A model generated the notes under the pieces. It was not told the origin of the DNA, searched no databases, and worked only from the letters and a program-made list of their open reading frames with translations. From Mycolicibacterium lutetiense (GTDB lineage: Bacteria > Actinomycetota > Actinomycetes > Mycobacteriales > Mycobacteriaceae), in the NCBI RefSeq assembly GCF_017876775.1, contig NZ_JAGIOP010000001.1, positions 744,001 to 808,000 on the forward strand: a stretch of 64,000 nt of DNA, given 5' to 3'. Of this stretch, positions 24,180 to 35,751 are shown piece by piece; position 1 is the stretch's first letter; each line of letters begins with the position of its first letter. Both the position numbers and the translations under genes were made by a program.

Positions 24180-25838
24180 ATGACCGAATTGGCATACGAG
24201 CCGTCGCTCGCCGAGGGCCGAATCGACGCGTTGAGGGTGAGCCGGCACGCCGGCGGCCGGCAGCTCCTGCACGAGCTCTCGCTGACGGTGCGGCCGGGCG
24301 AACTGGTCGCCATCGCCGGGGGCAGCGGTGCGGGCAAGACGACACTGCTCGAGACGCTGGCCGGACTGCAGCCGCCCTCGGGTGGGCAGGTGCGGCACGA
24401 CAGCACCCGGATCGGATACGTGCCGCAGGACGACATCATCCATCTGGAGATGCCGTTGCGCCGGACGTTGCGCTACGCCGCCCGGTTGAGGCTGCCCGCG
24501 GGTACCTCGGCAGCTGAGGCCGACCGCGCCGTCGAACAGACGATGCATGACCTCGACCTGGCTGACCGAGCCGAGGTACCGGTCCGCGCGTTGTCCGGTG
24601 GACAGCGCAAGCGGGCGAGCATCGCCGTGGAACTACTGACCCGGCCGCGGATCTTCTTCCTGGACGAACCCACCTCCGGTCTGGATCCGGCGACCGCGGC
24701 CGAGGTGATGCGTCTGCTGTATCGGCTGAGCCGCAGCGGAGTCACGGTTGTCCTGACCACCCATGAGCCGGCAGGCATCGAGCTGTGCGATCGGGTGGTG
24801 TTTCTCGCTCGCGACGGATTCCTGGCCTTCACAGGGAGTCCGGCCGATGCCCGGCGCTACTTCGGCGTCCAGGATCTGGCCGGGGTCTACGAGAAACTTG
24901 CCACCGAGGGCAGTCCGGCAGCGTGGGCGCAGCGATTCGATGAGCTGCGCGCAGTCGTGCCGAGCCACCACGACGAGCCAGCGCCGACTCCGGCCGCCCC
25001 GTCGAAGGTCAAGACACCCAGGGTGATCGAGCAGTGGTGGACATTGACGCGGCGCAATATCGAGGTCCTGCTTCGTAATCGGTTGACACTGACGATCCTG
25101 CTGGGCTCACCGGTGTTGGTCACCGCGATGATGGCAACGCTGTTCCGGCGCGGCGCCTTCGATACGACCGGTGCGGCCGACATCGGACCGGCGCAGATCG
25201 TCTTCTGGATCGCGTTCGACGGCTTCTTCTTCGGCCTGACCTACGGCCTGCTGCAGATCGTCGGGGAGATGTCGGTCTTCCGGCGTGAGCGGTTGTCCGG
25301 CGTGAGCATCACGGCGTATGTGGGGTCCAAGGTCACCGCACTGCTCCCGGTACTGGCGCTGGTGAGCGCGGTACTGCTCGGCGTACTGCGAGCGCTCGGC
25401 CGGCTGCCCGCACTGGGATGGCATGTGTACGCGCTGCTGTTCGTGACGATCCTCGTGGAGGCGACGTCGGCGCTGGCGCTGGGACTGTTCGCCTCCGCCG
25501 CGGTCTCCAACGCCGCGCAGGCCGCCCTGGCGCTGCCGATGCTGTGTTTCCCGCAGGTGCTGTTCGGCGGTGCGATCGTGCCGGTCCACGAGATGGCCGC
25601 CCCGGGACGGATGATGAGCTACGGCCTGTCCAATCGGCATGCGTTCGAAGCGCTCGGTAGAGACCTCGACCTCGACCGATTCACCGCCACGCTGCCTGCC
25701 ATGTCGGGATACCGCGACACCTTCAGCGGCGGCACCGGCGCCAGCCTGATTGCGCTCGCGGCGTTCACCGCCATCCTGCTCACCGGAACCGTGTGGGTGC
25801 TGCACCGCAAATCGACCCCGGGTGCGTTCTGGCGATGA
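24180..25838 (+). CDS. ABCG-type ABC transporter, fused ATPase and permease
   Basis: A 552-residue half-transporter with an N-terminal ATPase: Walker A GGSGAGKTTLLE, signature LSGGQRKRAS, Walker B IFFLDEPTSGLDP, and H-loop TTHEP. It is followed by an ABC2-type membrane domain with about six helices (residues 290-550). The order ATPase-then-permease is that of ABCG/White proteins and Rv1747-like exporters; there is no FHA domain. It probably works as a homodimer exporting a lipophilic compound. GGAGGG lies just upstream of ATG 24180. Export under control of the preceding HD-LuxR protein is possible from position only. Confidence 0.88.
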   Translation: MTELAYEPSLAEGRIDALRVSRHAGGRQLLHELSLTVRPGELVAIAGGSGAGKTTLLETLAGLQPPSGGQVRHDSTRIGYVPQDDIIHLEMPLRRTLRYAARLRLPAGTSAAEADRAVEQTMHDLDLADRAEVPVRALSGGQRKRASIAVELLTRPRIFFLDEPTSGLDPATAAEVMRLLYRLSRSGVTVVLTTHEPAGIELCDRVVFLARDGFLAFTGSPADARRYFGVQDLAGVYEKLATEGSPAAWAQRFDELRAVVPSHHDEPAPTPAAPSKVKTPRVIEQWWTLTRRNIEVLLRNRLTLTILLGSPVLVTAMMATLFRRGAFDTTGAADIGPAQIVFWIAFDGFFFGLTYGLLQIVGEMSVFRRERLSGVSITAYVGSKVTALLPVLALVSAVLLGVLRALGRLPALGWHVYALLFVTILVEATSALALGLFASAAVSNAAQAALALPMLCFPQVLFGGAIVPVHEMAAPGRMMSYGLSNRHAFEALGRDLDLDRFTATLPAMSGYRDTFSGGTGASLIALAAFTAILLTGTVWVLHRKSTPGAFWR

Positions 25839-25852
25839 CGACCCAATGACGT

Positions 25853-25884
25853 CAGGCCCGCGAGGCGGTTGCCTCTCGGGCCTG
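25853..25884 (+). terminator. Hairpin terminator after the ABC transporter gene
   Basis: A 14-bp stem with one mismatch (CAGGCCCGCGAGGC with GCCTCTCGGGCCTG) and a GGTT loop, followed by CGTTTC. It lies 15 bp after the stop and may also serve the tRNA transcript from the other strand. Confidence 0.7.
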
Positions 25885-25949
25885 CGTTTCTGCAATTCGA
25901 ACGAAATCTGGGCAGTGGCGTGAAACCGTGTCTTGCCTGGTAGAAAGGG

Positions 25950-26022
25950 TGCCCCCGGCAGGAATCGAACCTGCGGCCTTCTGCTCCGGAGGCAGACGCT
26001 CTATCCCCTGAGCTACGGGGGC
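25950..26022 (-). tRNA. tRNA-Arg (anticodon CCG)
   Basis: On the minus strand the sequence folds as a complete tRNA of 73 bases: acceptor GCCCCC/GGGGGC with discriminator A, a D-arm with GCTCAGGGGATAGAGC, anticodon loop CTCCGGA giving CCG, and a T-arm with GGTTCGATTCC. The CCA end is not encoded. It decodes CGG. It is divergent from argS, the synthetase for the same amino acid. Confidence 0.96.
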
Positions 26023-26113
26023 GCGAGCTGGAGACCAGCAGCGCCGATTGGGCTTGCATAGCGTAGCGCATGGCAGAGCGAATACGGATTCGGGGCGCGG
26101 GGACCCCAGACCA

Positions 26114-26119
26114 TAGGAT
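26114..26119 (+). promoter_or_regulatory. Putative -10 of argS (leaderless)
   Basis: TAGGAT lies eight bases before GTG 26128, so the argS transcript probably starts at or next to its start codon. No good -35 is present. Confidence 0.5.
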
Positions 26120-26127
26120 GGACCCTC

Positions 26128-27777
26128 GTGACCCCCGCCGACCTCGCAGAGCTGCTCAAGGCCACTGCCGCCGCAGTGCTGACCGAACATGACCTGGACA
26201 CCGCCGCGCTGCCCGACACCGTCACGGTCGAGCGCCCGCGCAACCTCGAGCACGGCGACTACGCAACCAACCTCGCGCTGCAGCTCGGTAAGAAGGTCGG
26301 CGTCAATCCGCGCGAGCTCGCCGGCTGGCTGGCCACCGCGCTGACCGCCGCCGACGGCATCGCCGCCGCCGAGGTCGCCGGACCCGGCTTCGTCAACCTG
26401 CGCATCGAGGCGTCCGCGCAGGGCGTCATCGTCACCAACGTGCTGAATGCGGGTGCTGGCTACGGCAACTCCGCCGAGCTGAACGAGAAGGTCAACCTCG
26501 AGTTCGTCTCGGCCAACCCGACCGGGCCCATCCACATCGGCGGCACCCGTTGGGCCGCGGTGGGCGACGCGCTGGGGCGGCTGCTGTCGACCCAGGGCGC
26601 AGACGTCACCCGTGAGTACTACTTCAACGATCACGGCGGCCAGATCGACCGGTTCGCCCGCTCGTTGGTCGCTGCGGCCAAGGGGGAGCCGGCCCCGGAG
26701 GACGGCTACGCCGGTTCCTACATCAACGACATCGCCGCGTCCGTGCTGGCCAAGCGGCCCGAGGTGATGAGCCTGCCCGCTGATGAGCAGCAGGAAGCCT
26801 TCCGTGAGATCGGCGTGGACCTGATGTTCACCCACATCAAGGAATCCCTGCACGAGTTCGGCACCGACTTCGACGTGTACACCCACGAAGACTCGATGCA
26901 CACCTCAGGCCGGGTCGATCAGGCCATCGCCAAGTTGCGCGAGACCGGCAACATCTACGAGAAGGACGGCGCAACCTGGTTGCGCACCACCGAATTCGGT
27001 GACGACAAGGACCGCGTCGTCATCAAGAGCGACGGTAACGCGGCCTACATCGCCGGCGACCTCGCCTACTACCTGGACAAGCGTGAACGCGGATTCGACC
27101 TGTGCATCTACATGCTCGGTGCCGACCACCATGGCTACATCGCGCGGCTGAAGGCGGCCGCCGCGGCACTCGGTGACAACCCGGACACCGTCGAGGTGCT
27201 GATCGGCCAGATGGTGAACCTGGTCCGCGACGGCCAACCCGTGCGGATGAGTAAGCGCGCCGGCACCGTCATCACCCTCGACGATCTGGTCGAGGCCATC
27301 GGCGTCGATGCCGCCCGGTATTCCCTCATCCGCTCCTCGGTGGACACCCCGATCGACATCGACCTGGCGCTGTGGTCGAGTGCGTCCAGCGAAAACCCGG
27401 TCTACTACGTGCAATACGCGCATGCCCGGCTGTCGGCGCTGGCCCGCAATGCCGCCGATCTCGGCGTCACCGCCGACACCGCCCACTTGGATCTGCTGAC
27501 CCACGACAAAGAGGGCATCCTGATCCGCAACCTGGGTGAGTTTCCCCGGGTGCTCAAAGCGGCTGCCGCACTGCGTGAACCGCACCGGGTCTGCCGATAT
27601 CTGGAAGACCTGGCCGGCGACTATCACCGGTTCTATGACGCCTGCCGTGTGCTGCCGCAGGGTGATGAAGACCCAGGGGAACTCAATTCCGCGCGCCTCG
27701 CACTGTGTGAGGCCACCCGCCAGGTGATCGCCAACGGTCTGGCGATCCTCGGCGTCACTGCCCCGGAGCGGATGTGA
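26128..27777 (+). CDS. argS: Arginyl-tRNA synthetase
   Basis: A 549-residue class I synthetase that charges tRNA-Arg. The HIGH motif appears as HIGG at residues 136-139 and the KMSKS equivalent as RMSKRAGT from residue 373. The N-terminal Arg-specific additive domain (residues about 5-85) and the C-terminal DALR anticodon-binding domain ([16 protein letters not shown] onward) are both present. The stop overlaps the GTG of lysA, so argS, lysA, hom and thrC form a run of overlapping genes. Confidence 0.97.
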   Translation: MTPADLAELLKATAAAVLTEHDLDTAALPDTVTVERPRNLEHGDYATNLALQLGKKVGVNPRELAGWLATALTAADGIAAAEVAGPGFVNLRIEASAQGVIVTNVLNAGAGYGNSAELNEKVNLEFVSANPTGPIHIGGTRWAAVGDALGRLLSTQGADVTREYYFNDHGGQIDRFARSLVAAAKGEPAPEDGYAGSYINDIAASVLAKRPEVMSLPADEQQEAFREIGVDLMFTHIKESLHEFGTDFDVYTHEDSMHTSGRVDQAIAKLRETGNIYEKDGATWLRTTEFGDDKDRVVIKSDGNAAYIAGDLAYYLDKRERGFDLCIYMLGADHHGYIARLKAAAAALGDNPDTVEVLIGQMVNLVRDGQPVRMSKRAGTVITLDDLVEAIGVDAARYSLIRSSVDTPIDIDLALWSSASSENPVYYVQYAHARLSALARNAADLGVTADTAHLDLLTHDKEGILIRNLGEFPRVLKAAAALREPHRVCRYLEDLAGDYHRFYDACRVLPQGDEDPGELNSARLALCEATRQVIANGLAILGVTAPERM

Positions 27778-29198
27778 ACGCTCATCCCGCCGGCCCCCGG
27801 CACGCCGAGGAAGTCCACCACTCCGGTGCTCCCGTCAAACCTCAGTCTCCTGACGAAATCCTGCTGCTGGCTCCGAACGTGTGGCCGCGCAACCTGGTTC
27901 GCGGCGACGACGGTGTCGTGTCGATCGCCGGAGTGTCGGTCACCGAGTTGGCGGCCGAGTACGGCACCCCGCTGTTCGTGATCGACGAGGACGACTTCCG
28001 GTCGCGTTGCCGCGACATCGCGGCGGCCTTCGGCGGCGGCGAGTACGTGCACTATGCGGCCAAGGCGTTCCTCTGCAGTGAGATCGTTCGTTGGGTCAAC
28101 CAGGAAGGCCTGTCGCTCGACGTGGCGACCGGGGGAGAGCTCGCGGTTGCGCTGCACGCCGACTTCCCGGCGGAGCGGATCACCCTGCACGGCAACAACA
28201 AATCCGTCACCGAGCTCACGGCCGCCGTCAAGGCCGGGGTTGGGCATGTGGTGGTCGATTCCCTGATCGAGATCGAGCGCCTGGACGAAGTCGCCGGTGC
28301 GGCGGGCATCGTCCAGGACGTGCTGGTTCGCGTGACGCCGGGCGTGGAAGCTCACACCCATGAGTTCATCTCGACCGCCCACGAGGACCAGAAGTTCGGG
28401 CTGTCCCTGGCCAGCGGTGCGGCGATGGAAGCGGTACGCAGGGTTTTCGCCACCGAGAACCTGCGACTGATCGGATTGCACAGCCACATCGGCAGCCAGA
28501 TCTTCGATGTGGCCGGGTTCGAGGTGGCTGCCCACCGCGTGATCGGCCTGCTGCGCGACGTCGTGTCCGAATTCGGCGTCGAGAAGACGTCGCAGATGTC
28601 GGTCATCGACCTCGGTGGGGGGCTGGGGATCTCGTATGTCCCGTCCGATGACCCGCCGCCGATGAAGGAACTTGCCGACAAACTCAAGGCCATCGTGCGC
28701 AGCGAGTCCGAGGCCGTCGGACTGCCGACACCGAAGCTCGTGGTGGAACCGGGCCGCGCCATCGCCGGGCCGGGGACCATCACGCTCTACGAAGTCGGCA
28801 CGGTCAAGGATGTGGCGATCAGCGCCACCGCACAGCGACGCTACGTGAGCGTCGACGGCGGGATGAGTGACAACATCCGCCCGGCGCTGTACGACGCCGA
28901 GTACGACGCCCGCCTGGTGTCGCGAACCAGCGACGCAACCGCGACTCTGGCGCGTATCGTCGGGAAGCATTGTGAGACCGGCGACATAGTGGTCCGCGAT
29001 ACCTGGGTCTCCGATGACATCACGCCCGGTGACTTGCTGGCCGTTGCCGCCACCGGTGCCTACTGCTACTCGATGTCGAGCCGGTACAACCTGTTGTGCC
29101 GACCTGCCGTGGTAGCCGTGAAGGACGGCAAGGCGCGGTTGGTGCTCCGTCGGGAGACCGTCGACGATCTTTTGAGCCTGGAGGTGAGTGGTCAATGA
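27774..29198 (+). CDS. lysA: Diaminopimelate decarboxylase
   Basis: A 474-residue PLP enzyme for the last step of lysine synthesis, converting meso-diaminopimelate to L-lysine. The alanine-racemase-like barrel carries the PLP lysine in YAAKAF (Lys97). Other family motifs are [21 protein letters not shown], the EPGR motif and the C-terminal CETGDIV and GAYCYSM. GTG 27774 and TGA 29196-29198 overlap argS and hom respectively. Placement next to hom and thrC groups the lysine and threonine branches. Confidence 0.97.
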   Translation: MNAHPAGPRHAEEVHHSGAPVKPQSPDEILLLAPNVWPRNLVRGDDGVVSIAGVSVTELAAEYGTPLFVIDEDDFRSRCRDIAAAFGGGEYVHYAAKAFLCSEIVRWVNQEGLSLDVATGGELAVALHADFPAERITLHGNNKSVTELTAAVKAGVGHVVVDSLIEIERLDEVAGAAGIVQDVLVRVTPGVEAHTHEFISTAHEDQKFGLSLASGAAMEAVRRVFATENLRLIGLHSHIGSQIFDVAGFEVAAHRVIGLLRDVVSEFGVEKTSQMSVIDLGGGLGISYVPSDDPPPMKELADKLKAIVRSESEAVGLPTPKLVVEPGRAIAGPGTITLYEVGTVKDVAISATAQRRYVSVDGGMSDNIRPALYDAEYDARLVSRTSDATATLARIVGKHCETGDIVVRDTWVSDDITPGDLLAVAATGAYCYSMSSRYNLLCRPAVVAVKDGKARLVLRRETVDDLLSLEVSGQ

Positions 29199-30510
29199 GT
29201 GAGAAGCCCATCGGCGTAGCGGTACTGGGGCTGGGTAACGTCGGCAGCGAAGTGGTGCGCATCATCAACGAGAGCGCCACCGATCTGGCCGCCCGCATCG
29301 GCGCCCCGCTCGAGGTGCGTGGCATCGGGGTGCGCAAGGTCTCCGGTGACCGCGGCGTGCCGATGGATCTGCTCACCGATGACATCATCGAGCTGGTGTC
29401 GCGCGACGACGTGGACATCGTGGTGGAGTTGATGGGTCCGGTGAAGCCGGCTCGCAAGGCCATCCTGGCGGCCTTGGAGCAGGGTAAGTCAGTGGTCACC
29501 GCCAACAAGGCGCTGATGGCACAGTCCACCGGTGAGCTGGCGCAGGCAGCCGAAAAAGCTCGCGTCGACCTGTATTTCGAGGCCGCCGTGGCCGGTGCGA
29601 TCCCGGTCATCCGCCCGCTGACCCAGTCGCTGGCCGGTGACACGGTGTTGCGGGTGGCCGGCATCGTCAACGGCACCACCAACTACATCCTGTCCGAGAT
29701 GGACAGCACCGGAGCCGATTACAACTCGGCGCTGGCCGACGCCAGCGCGCTGGGCTACGCCGAGGCCGATCCGACCGCCGACGTCGAGGGTTACGACGCT
29801 GCGGCCAAGGCGGCAATTCTCGCCTCGATCGCGTTCCATACCAGGGTCACCGCCGACGATGTCTATCGCGAAGGCATCACCAAGGTGAGCTCCGCCGACT
29901 TCGAGTCCGCGCGGGCGCTGGGCTGCACCATCAAACTGCTGGCCATCTGTGAGCGGCTCACCAGTGATGAAGGAAAGCAACGTGTTTCGGCCCGCGTCTA
30001 CCCGGCCCTGGTGCCGCTGACGCATCCGCTGGCCGCGGTGAACGGGGCCTTCAACGCCGTGGTGGTCGAGGCCGAAGCAGCCGGCCGGTTGATGTTCTAC
30101 GGCCAGGGCGCCGGGGGAGCACCAACCGCATCAGCCGTGATGGGCGACGTCGTGATGGCCGCCCGCAACCGGGTCCAGGGCGGCCGTGGTCCGCGGGAAT
30201 CCAAGTACGCCAAGTTGCCGATCGCCCCGATCGGATTCATCCCCACCCGCTACTACGTCAACATGAATGTCTCGGATCGGCCGGGCGTGTTGTCCGCGGT
30301 GGCAGCAGAATTCTCCAAGCGCGAGGTGAGCATCGCCGAGGTGCGCCAGGAGGGCATGGTCGATGACGACGGGCAGCCGTGTGGTGCACGCATCGTGGTG
30401 GTCACCCACCAGGCCACCGATGCCGCGCTCTCGGAAACCGTCGAGGCGCTGGCCGATCTCGATGTGGTGCAGACCATCAACAGCGTGCTGCGTATGGAAG
30501 GAACGAACGC

Positions 30511-30514
<4 letters not shown>
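29195..30514 (+). CDS. hom: Homoserine dehydrogenase
   Basis: A 439-residue enzyme reducing aspartate semialdehyde to homoserine. The NAD(P)-binding motif [12 protein letters not shown] is near residue 14. The catalytic region includes [14 protein letters not shown] and the [19 protein letters not shown] signature. A C-terminal ACT domain (about residues 345-435: [36 protein letters not shown]) implies feedback control by threonine. I chose ATG 29195 because it overlaps the lysA stop (ATGA); a longer frame runs back inside lysA. It is called thrA in some mycobacterial annotations. Confidence 0.96.
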
Positions 30515-32564
<2,050 letters not shown>

Positions 32565-32616
32565 CGATGTGCGACACAAGGAGAGCCGCCCGACACACGC
32601 CGGGTGTCGGTGTTGC

Positions 32617-32645
32617 TTGATTACTTCACCAAAGCGAGTTATTCT
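32617..32645 (+). promoter_or_regulatory. rho promoter
   Basis: TTGATT at 32617-32622 and TATTCT at 32640-32645 with a 17-bp spacer form a strong SigA-like promoter. The -10 lies within the inverted repeat AGCGAG-TTATT-CTCGCT. Confidence 0.7.
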
Positions 32646-32651
32646 CGCTCT

Positions 32652-32874
32652 CGTCCAGCACTCGCAGGGTCTCTGCCTGCGTCGACACCAGGACGACACC
32701 CAATCTTCTTGTGTTCTACTCGTGGACTGACGGTTCGCCGTATATCGGCGGATCCTGGCGATCGCCGTTGCGCAGGCGACGGTGTGAGCTACGCGCTCAG
32801 CGGTCAGCTGAACGCGCATCGAACTTTGGGAATCCCTCGCACGACCTGATTGGCAAGGGAAAGAAAGGAAATCC
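32652..32874 (+). other. Long 5' leader of rho (about 220 bases)
   Basis: From the predicted transcript start to GTG 32875 there is no supported gene. Short hairpins are visible (GCAGG-GTCTCTG-CCTGC and GCCG-TATAT-CGGC). GGGAAAGAAAGGAAA precedes the GTG as ribosome binding site. Long rho leaders are used for autoregulation in other bacteria; that role here is inferred. Confidence 0.45.
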
Positions 32875-34956
32875 GTGACAGATACGGACCTCTTCACGGC
32901 TGACAACGCCAACGGCGCGGGGGATTTGCCCAACGCCGTGACTACTGAAAGCCCGGCTGCTGCCTCTGCGCCCGGATCAGACACCGCGCGGCGCGCTTCG
33001 AGCGCCCGGCCCGCGTCGCTGTCGACCATGGTGCTGCCTGAGTTGCGAGCGCTGGCCAAGGAAATCGGTGTTGAAGGCGCGTCCGGTTTGCGTAAGAGCG
33101 AGCTGATCGCAGCTATCCGCGCCCACCGCGGCGAATCCAACGGAGCCGCCGCCGAGCCCAAGCAGGCCGCTGCGGAGCCCAAGCAGGCCGCCGCCGAGCC
33201 CAAGCAGGCCGCCGCCGATGTCCAGCCGGACGCCGGTGCCGAGGCTGCCGAGCCGCCCGCGGCCCGTCGCCGTGAGCGTCGGGGTTCCTCGCGCCAGGCC
33301 GGTTCTCCGGTTGCCGAAGCAGGCACCGAGGCCAAGGTTGAGGCGAAGGCCGATTCGTCGGCCGAGGCCGACACCAAGGGCGCTGAGCCTGCCGCTGAGC
33401 CGCAGGAAAAGCCTGCCAAGCAGGACAAGCGTGACCGCCAGGAGCGGCGCGACAAGCGTGAGCAGTCCGATGCTGACAAGGCCGAGAACAAGGCCGAGAA
33501 CAAGCAGGACGACAAGCGCGACCAGAAGCAGGATCGGGACCAGAAGCAGGGCCCCGACCAGAGGCAGGACCGCGACCGGGGCCAGAAGCAGGACCGCGGT
33601 CAGGCTCGCGACCAGTCCGATCAGCAGGACAACCAGCAGAACCGGGGCGGAAACGCATCCTCCAACGACGATGACGATGGCGATGGCGACGGCCGCCAGG
33701 GCCGCCGCGGCCGTCGGTTCCGTGACCGTGACCGTCGCCGCCGTGGCGACCGCGGCACCGAGGGCGGCGGTAACGAGACCGAGCTGCGCGAGGACGACGT
33801 CGTCCAGCCGGTCGCCGGCATCCTCGACGTCCTGGACAACTACGCATTCGTTCGCACCTCGGGCTACCTGGCCGGGCCGAATGACGTCTACGTCTCGATG
33901 AACATGGTCCGCAAGAACGGTCTGCGCCGTGGTGACGCGGTCACCGGTGCGGTCCGCGTGGCCCGTGAGGGCGAGAGCACTGGCGGCGGTCAGAACCCGC
34001 GGCAGAAGTTCAACCCACTGGTGCGTCTGGACAGCGTCAACGGCGGTCCGGTCGAGGCGGCCAAGAACCGTCCCGATTTCACCAAGCTGACCCCGCTGTA
34101 CCCGAACCAGCGGCTGCGCCTGGAGACCACGCCCGAGCGGCTGACCACCCGTGTGATCGACCTGATCATGCCGATCGGTAAGGGGCAGCGTGCCCTGATC
34201 GTGTCGCCGCCCAAGGCCGGTAAGACCACGATCATGCAGGACATCGCCAACGCGATCACCCAGAACAACCCGGAATGCCACCTCATGGTGGTGCTCGTCG
34301 ACGAGCGCCCTGAAGAGGTCACCGACATGCAGCGTTCGGTGAAGGGTGAGGTCATCGCCTCGACCTTCGACCGTCCGCCGTCAGATCACACGCAGGCCGC
34401 CGAGCTGGCGATCGAGCGGGCCAAGCGCCTGGTCGAGCAGGGCAAGGACGTCGTCGTGCTGCTGGACTCGATCACCCGTCTGGGTCGCGCGTACAACAAC
34501 GCGTCCCCGGCCTCGGGCCGCATCCTGTCCGGTGGTGTGGATTCCACCGCCCTGTACCCGCCGAAGCGGTTCCTCGGCGCGGCCCGCAATATCGAATTCG
34601 GTGGCTCGCTGACGATCATCGCCACCGCGATGGTCGAGACCGGCTCGACCGGTGACACCGTGATCTTCGAGGAGTTCAAGGGCACCGGCAACGCCGAGCT
34701 CAAGCTCGACCGCAAGATCGCCGAGCGCCGCGTGTTCCCGGCGGTCGACGTCAACCCGTCGGGTACCCGCAAGGACGAGCTGCTGCTGTCCAAGGAGGAG
34801 TTCGCGATCGTGCACAAGCTGCGCCGCGTGCTCTCGGGTCTCGACAGCCACCAGGCCATCGATCTGCTGATGAGCCAGCTGCGCAAGACCAAGACCAACT
34901 ACGAGTTCCTGGTGCAGGTCTCCAAGACCGCTCCGGGCTCGATGGACGCCGACTAA
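32875..34956 (+). CDS. rho: Transcription termination factor Rho with long low-complexity insert
   Basis: A 693-residue hexameric RNA helicase that ends Rho-dependent transcription. Residues about 48-85 are the Rho N-terminal helical domain (MVLPELRALAKEIGVEGASGLRKSEL). Residues about 86-302 are an insert: three copies of AEPKQAA, then an Asp/Lys/Gln/Arg-rich tract ending in RGRRFRDRDRRRRGDR. The RNA-binding cold-shock-like domain starts near residue 303. The ATPase carries Walker A PPKAGKTT (residues 445-452) and VVLLDSITRLGRAYN. An insert is normal in Actinobacteria, but at about 215 residues it is longer than in the roughly 600-residue M. tuberculosis protein. Confidence 0.96.
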   Translation: MTDTDLFTADNANGAGDLPNAVTTESPAAASAPGSDTARRASSARPASLSTMVLPELRALAKEIGVEGASGLRKSELIAAIRAHRGESNGAAAEPKQAAAEPKQAAAEPKQAAADVQPDAGAEAAEPPAARRRERRGSSRQAGSPVAEAGTEAKVEAKADSSAEADTKGAEPAAEPQEKPAKQDKRDRQERRDKREQSDADKAENKAENKQDDKRDQKQDRDQKQGPDQRQDRDRGQKQDRGQARDQSDQQDNQQNRGGNASSNDDDDGDGDGRQGRRGRRFRDRDRRRRGDRGTEGGGNETELREDDVVQPVAGILDVLDNYAFVRTSGYLAGPNDVYVSMNMVRKNGLRRGDAVTGAVRVAREGESTGGGQNPRQKFNPLVRLDSVNGGPVEAAKNRPDFTKLTPLYPNQRLRLETTPERLTTRVIDLIMPIGKGQRALIVSPPKAGKTTIMQDIANAITQNNPECHLMVVLVDERPEEVTDMQRSVKGEVIASTFDRPPSDHTQAAELAIERAKRLVEQGKDVVVLLDSITRLGRAYNNASPASGRILSGGVDSTALYPPKRFLGAARNIEFGGSLTIIATAMVETGSTGDTVIFEEFKGTGNAELKLDRKIAERRVFPAVDVNPSGTRKDELLLSKEEFAIVHKLRRVLSGLDSHQAIDLLMSQLRKTKTNYEFLVQVSKTAPGSMDAD

Positions 34957-34969
34957 CCTCGGCAACGTG

Positions 34970-34996
34970 AAAGGCCCCCGTTCGCGGGGGCCTTTT
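34970..34996 (+). terminator. rho gene terminator
   Basis: A perfect 11-bp stem (AAAGGCCCCCG with CGGGGGCCTTT) with a TTCG tetraloop and TTTT at the end. It is one of the few terminators here with a U tract. Confidence 0.92.
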
Positions 34997-35004
34997 GCGT
35001 ACCG

Positions 35005-35697
35005 TCAGGAAGTTGTGTCCGGGCGCAACCCGGGCATCAAATAGCGCTGAACCTGGGCGAGGACCGCGTCTCCGTCGCTCGGATCCAGTGTGCTCCCCGG
35101 CACCGTTGCCAGCGAGATCAATACTCGCGCAACCCATTCCGATGCTTCTGGGAGGTCGATGTCGGCGCGGACCTCGCCACGGTCACGTGCGGCCGCCAGG
35201 TAGGGAGACCAGAATTCGGCGAGGTCGGGGATCATGCCCTGCACGCCGGCGCCCGCACAGGCCGCGAATTCCTCGGGTTCATCGGTCCTGAGTTTCATCA
35301 ACACCGTGCCCGGATCGTCATAGGCTCGCAGGCCATTGCCGACACCCCAGGCGATCTGGCGGTCCAGCCCCTCGATCTGCTCAAGCCTGGCCTGGGCTTC
35401 CGACCAGAACGTGTCGTTGAGTCGCACGATCACAGCGCCCAGCAGCGTCACCTTGTCCGGGAAATGGCGATAGAGCCATCCGCGGGACACTCCTGCCGCC
35501 TCGGCGACCTCGGAGACGGTGGTCGCGCGAATGCCCTTGGTCCGCAGGCATTCTTCGGCAGCGTCGATCAGTCGATCTCGCACGCTGCGGGGTGCCGTGG
35601 TGCTGGTCACCTGTGGCGTCTCCTGAACTTCGGGGGCAGTTTCGGGGCAGTAGGTACATGATTCTGCCAAGGGTGCTTCGTGTTGCGCCACATCCAT
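35005..35697 (-). CDS. TetR-family transcriptional regulator
   Basis: About 230 residues. An N-terminal tail with a CTYC pair precedes a TetR helix-turn-helix (RDRLIDAAEECLRTKGIRATTVSEVAEAAGVSRGWLYRHFPDKVTLLGAVI) and a helical ligand domain. I chose ATG 35697; a longer frame to 35724 would run into the divergent promoter. It is divergent from an acyl-CoA ligase gene only 54 bp away, so it probably senses a fatty acyl compound and controls that gene. ACAG-N10-CTGT at about 35701-35720 is a possible operator. Confidence 0.85.
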   Translation of the reverse strand: MDVAQHEAPLAESCTYCPETAPEVQETPQVTSTTAPRSVRDRLIDAAEECLRTKGIRATTVSEVAEAAGVSRGWLYRHFPDKVTLLGAVIVRLNDTFWSEAQARLEQIEGLDRQIAWGVGNGLRAYDDPGTVLMKLRTDEPEEFAACAGAGVQGMIPDLAEFWSPYLAAARDRGEVRADIDLPEASEWVARVLISLATVPGSTLDPSDGDAVLAQVQRYLMPGLRPDTTS

Positions 35698-35751
35698 GGT
35701 AGACAGTTTTCCTAATCTGTTCACTATTTACCGAGCTTGGGGATCATTCCG

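Noticed and set aside
32604..32849. 81-codon frame over the rho promoter
   Set aside because: It starts upstream of the predicted transcript start and has no homology I recognise.
33150..33220. Short direct repeats in rho as a possible CRISPR or mobile repeat
   Set aside because: They are in-frame codon repeats for AEPKQAA within the Rho insert.
32977..34281. 434-codon hydrophobic frame antisense to rho
   Set aside because: Its Leu/Val-rich sequence is the reverse of the Asp/Lys/Gln-rich Rho insert, not a membrane protein.
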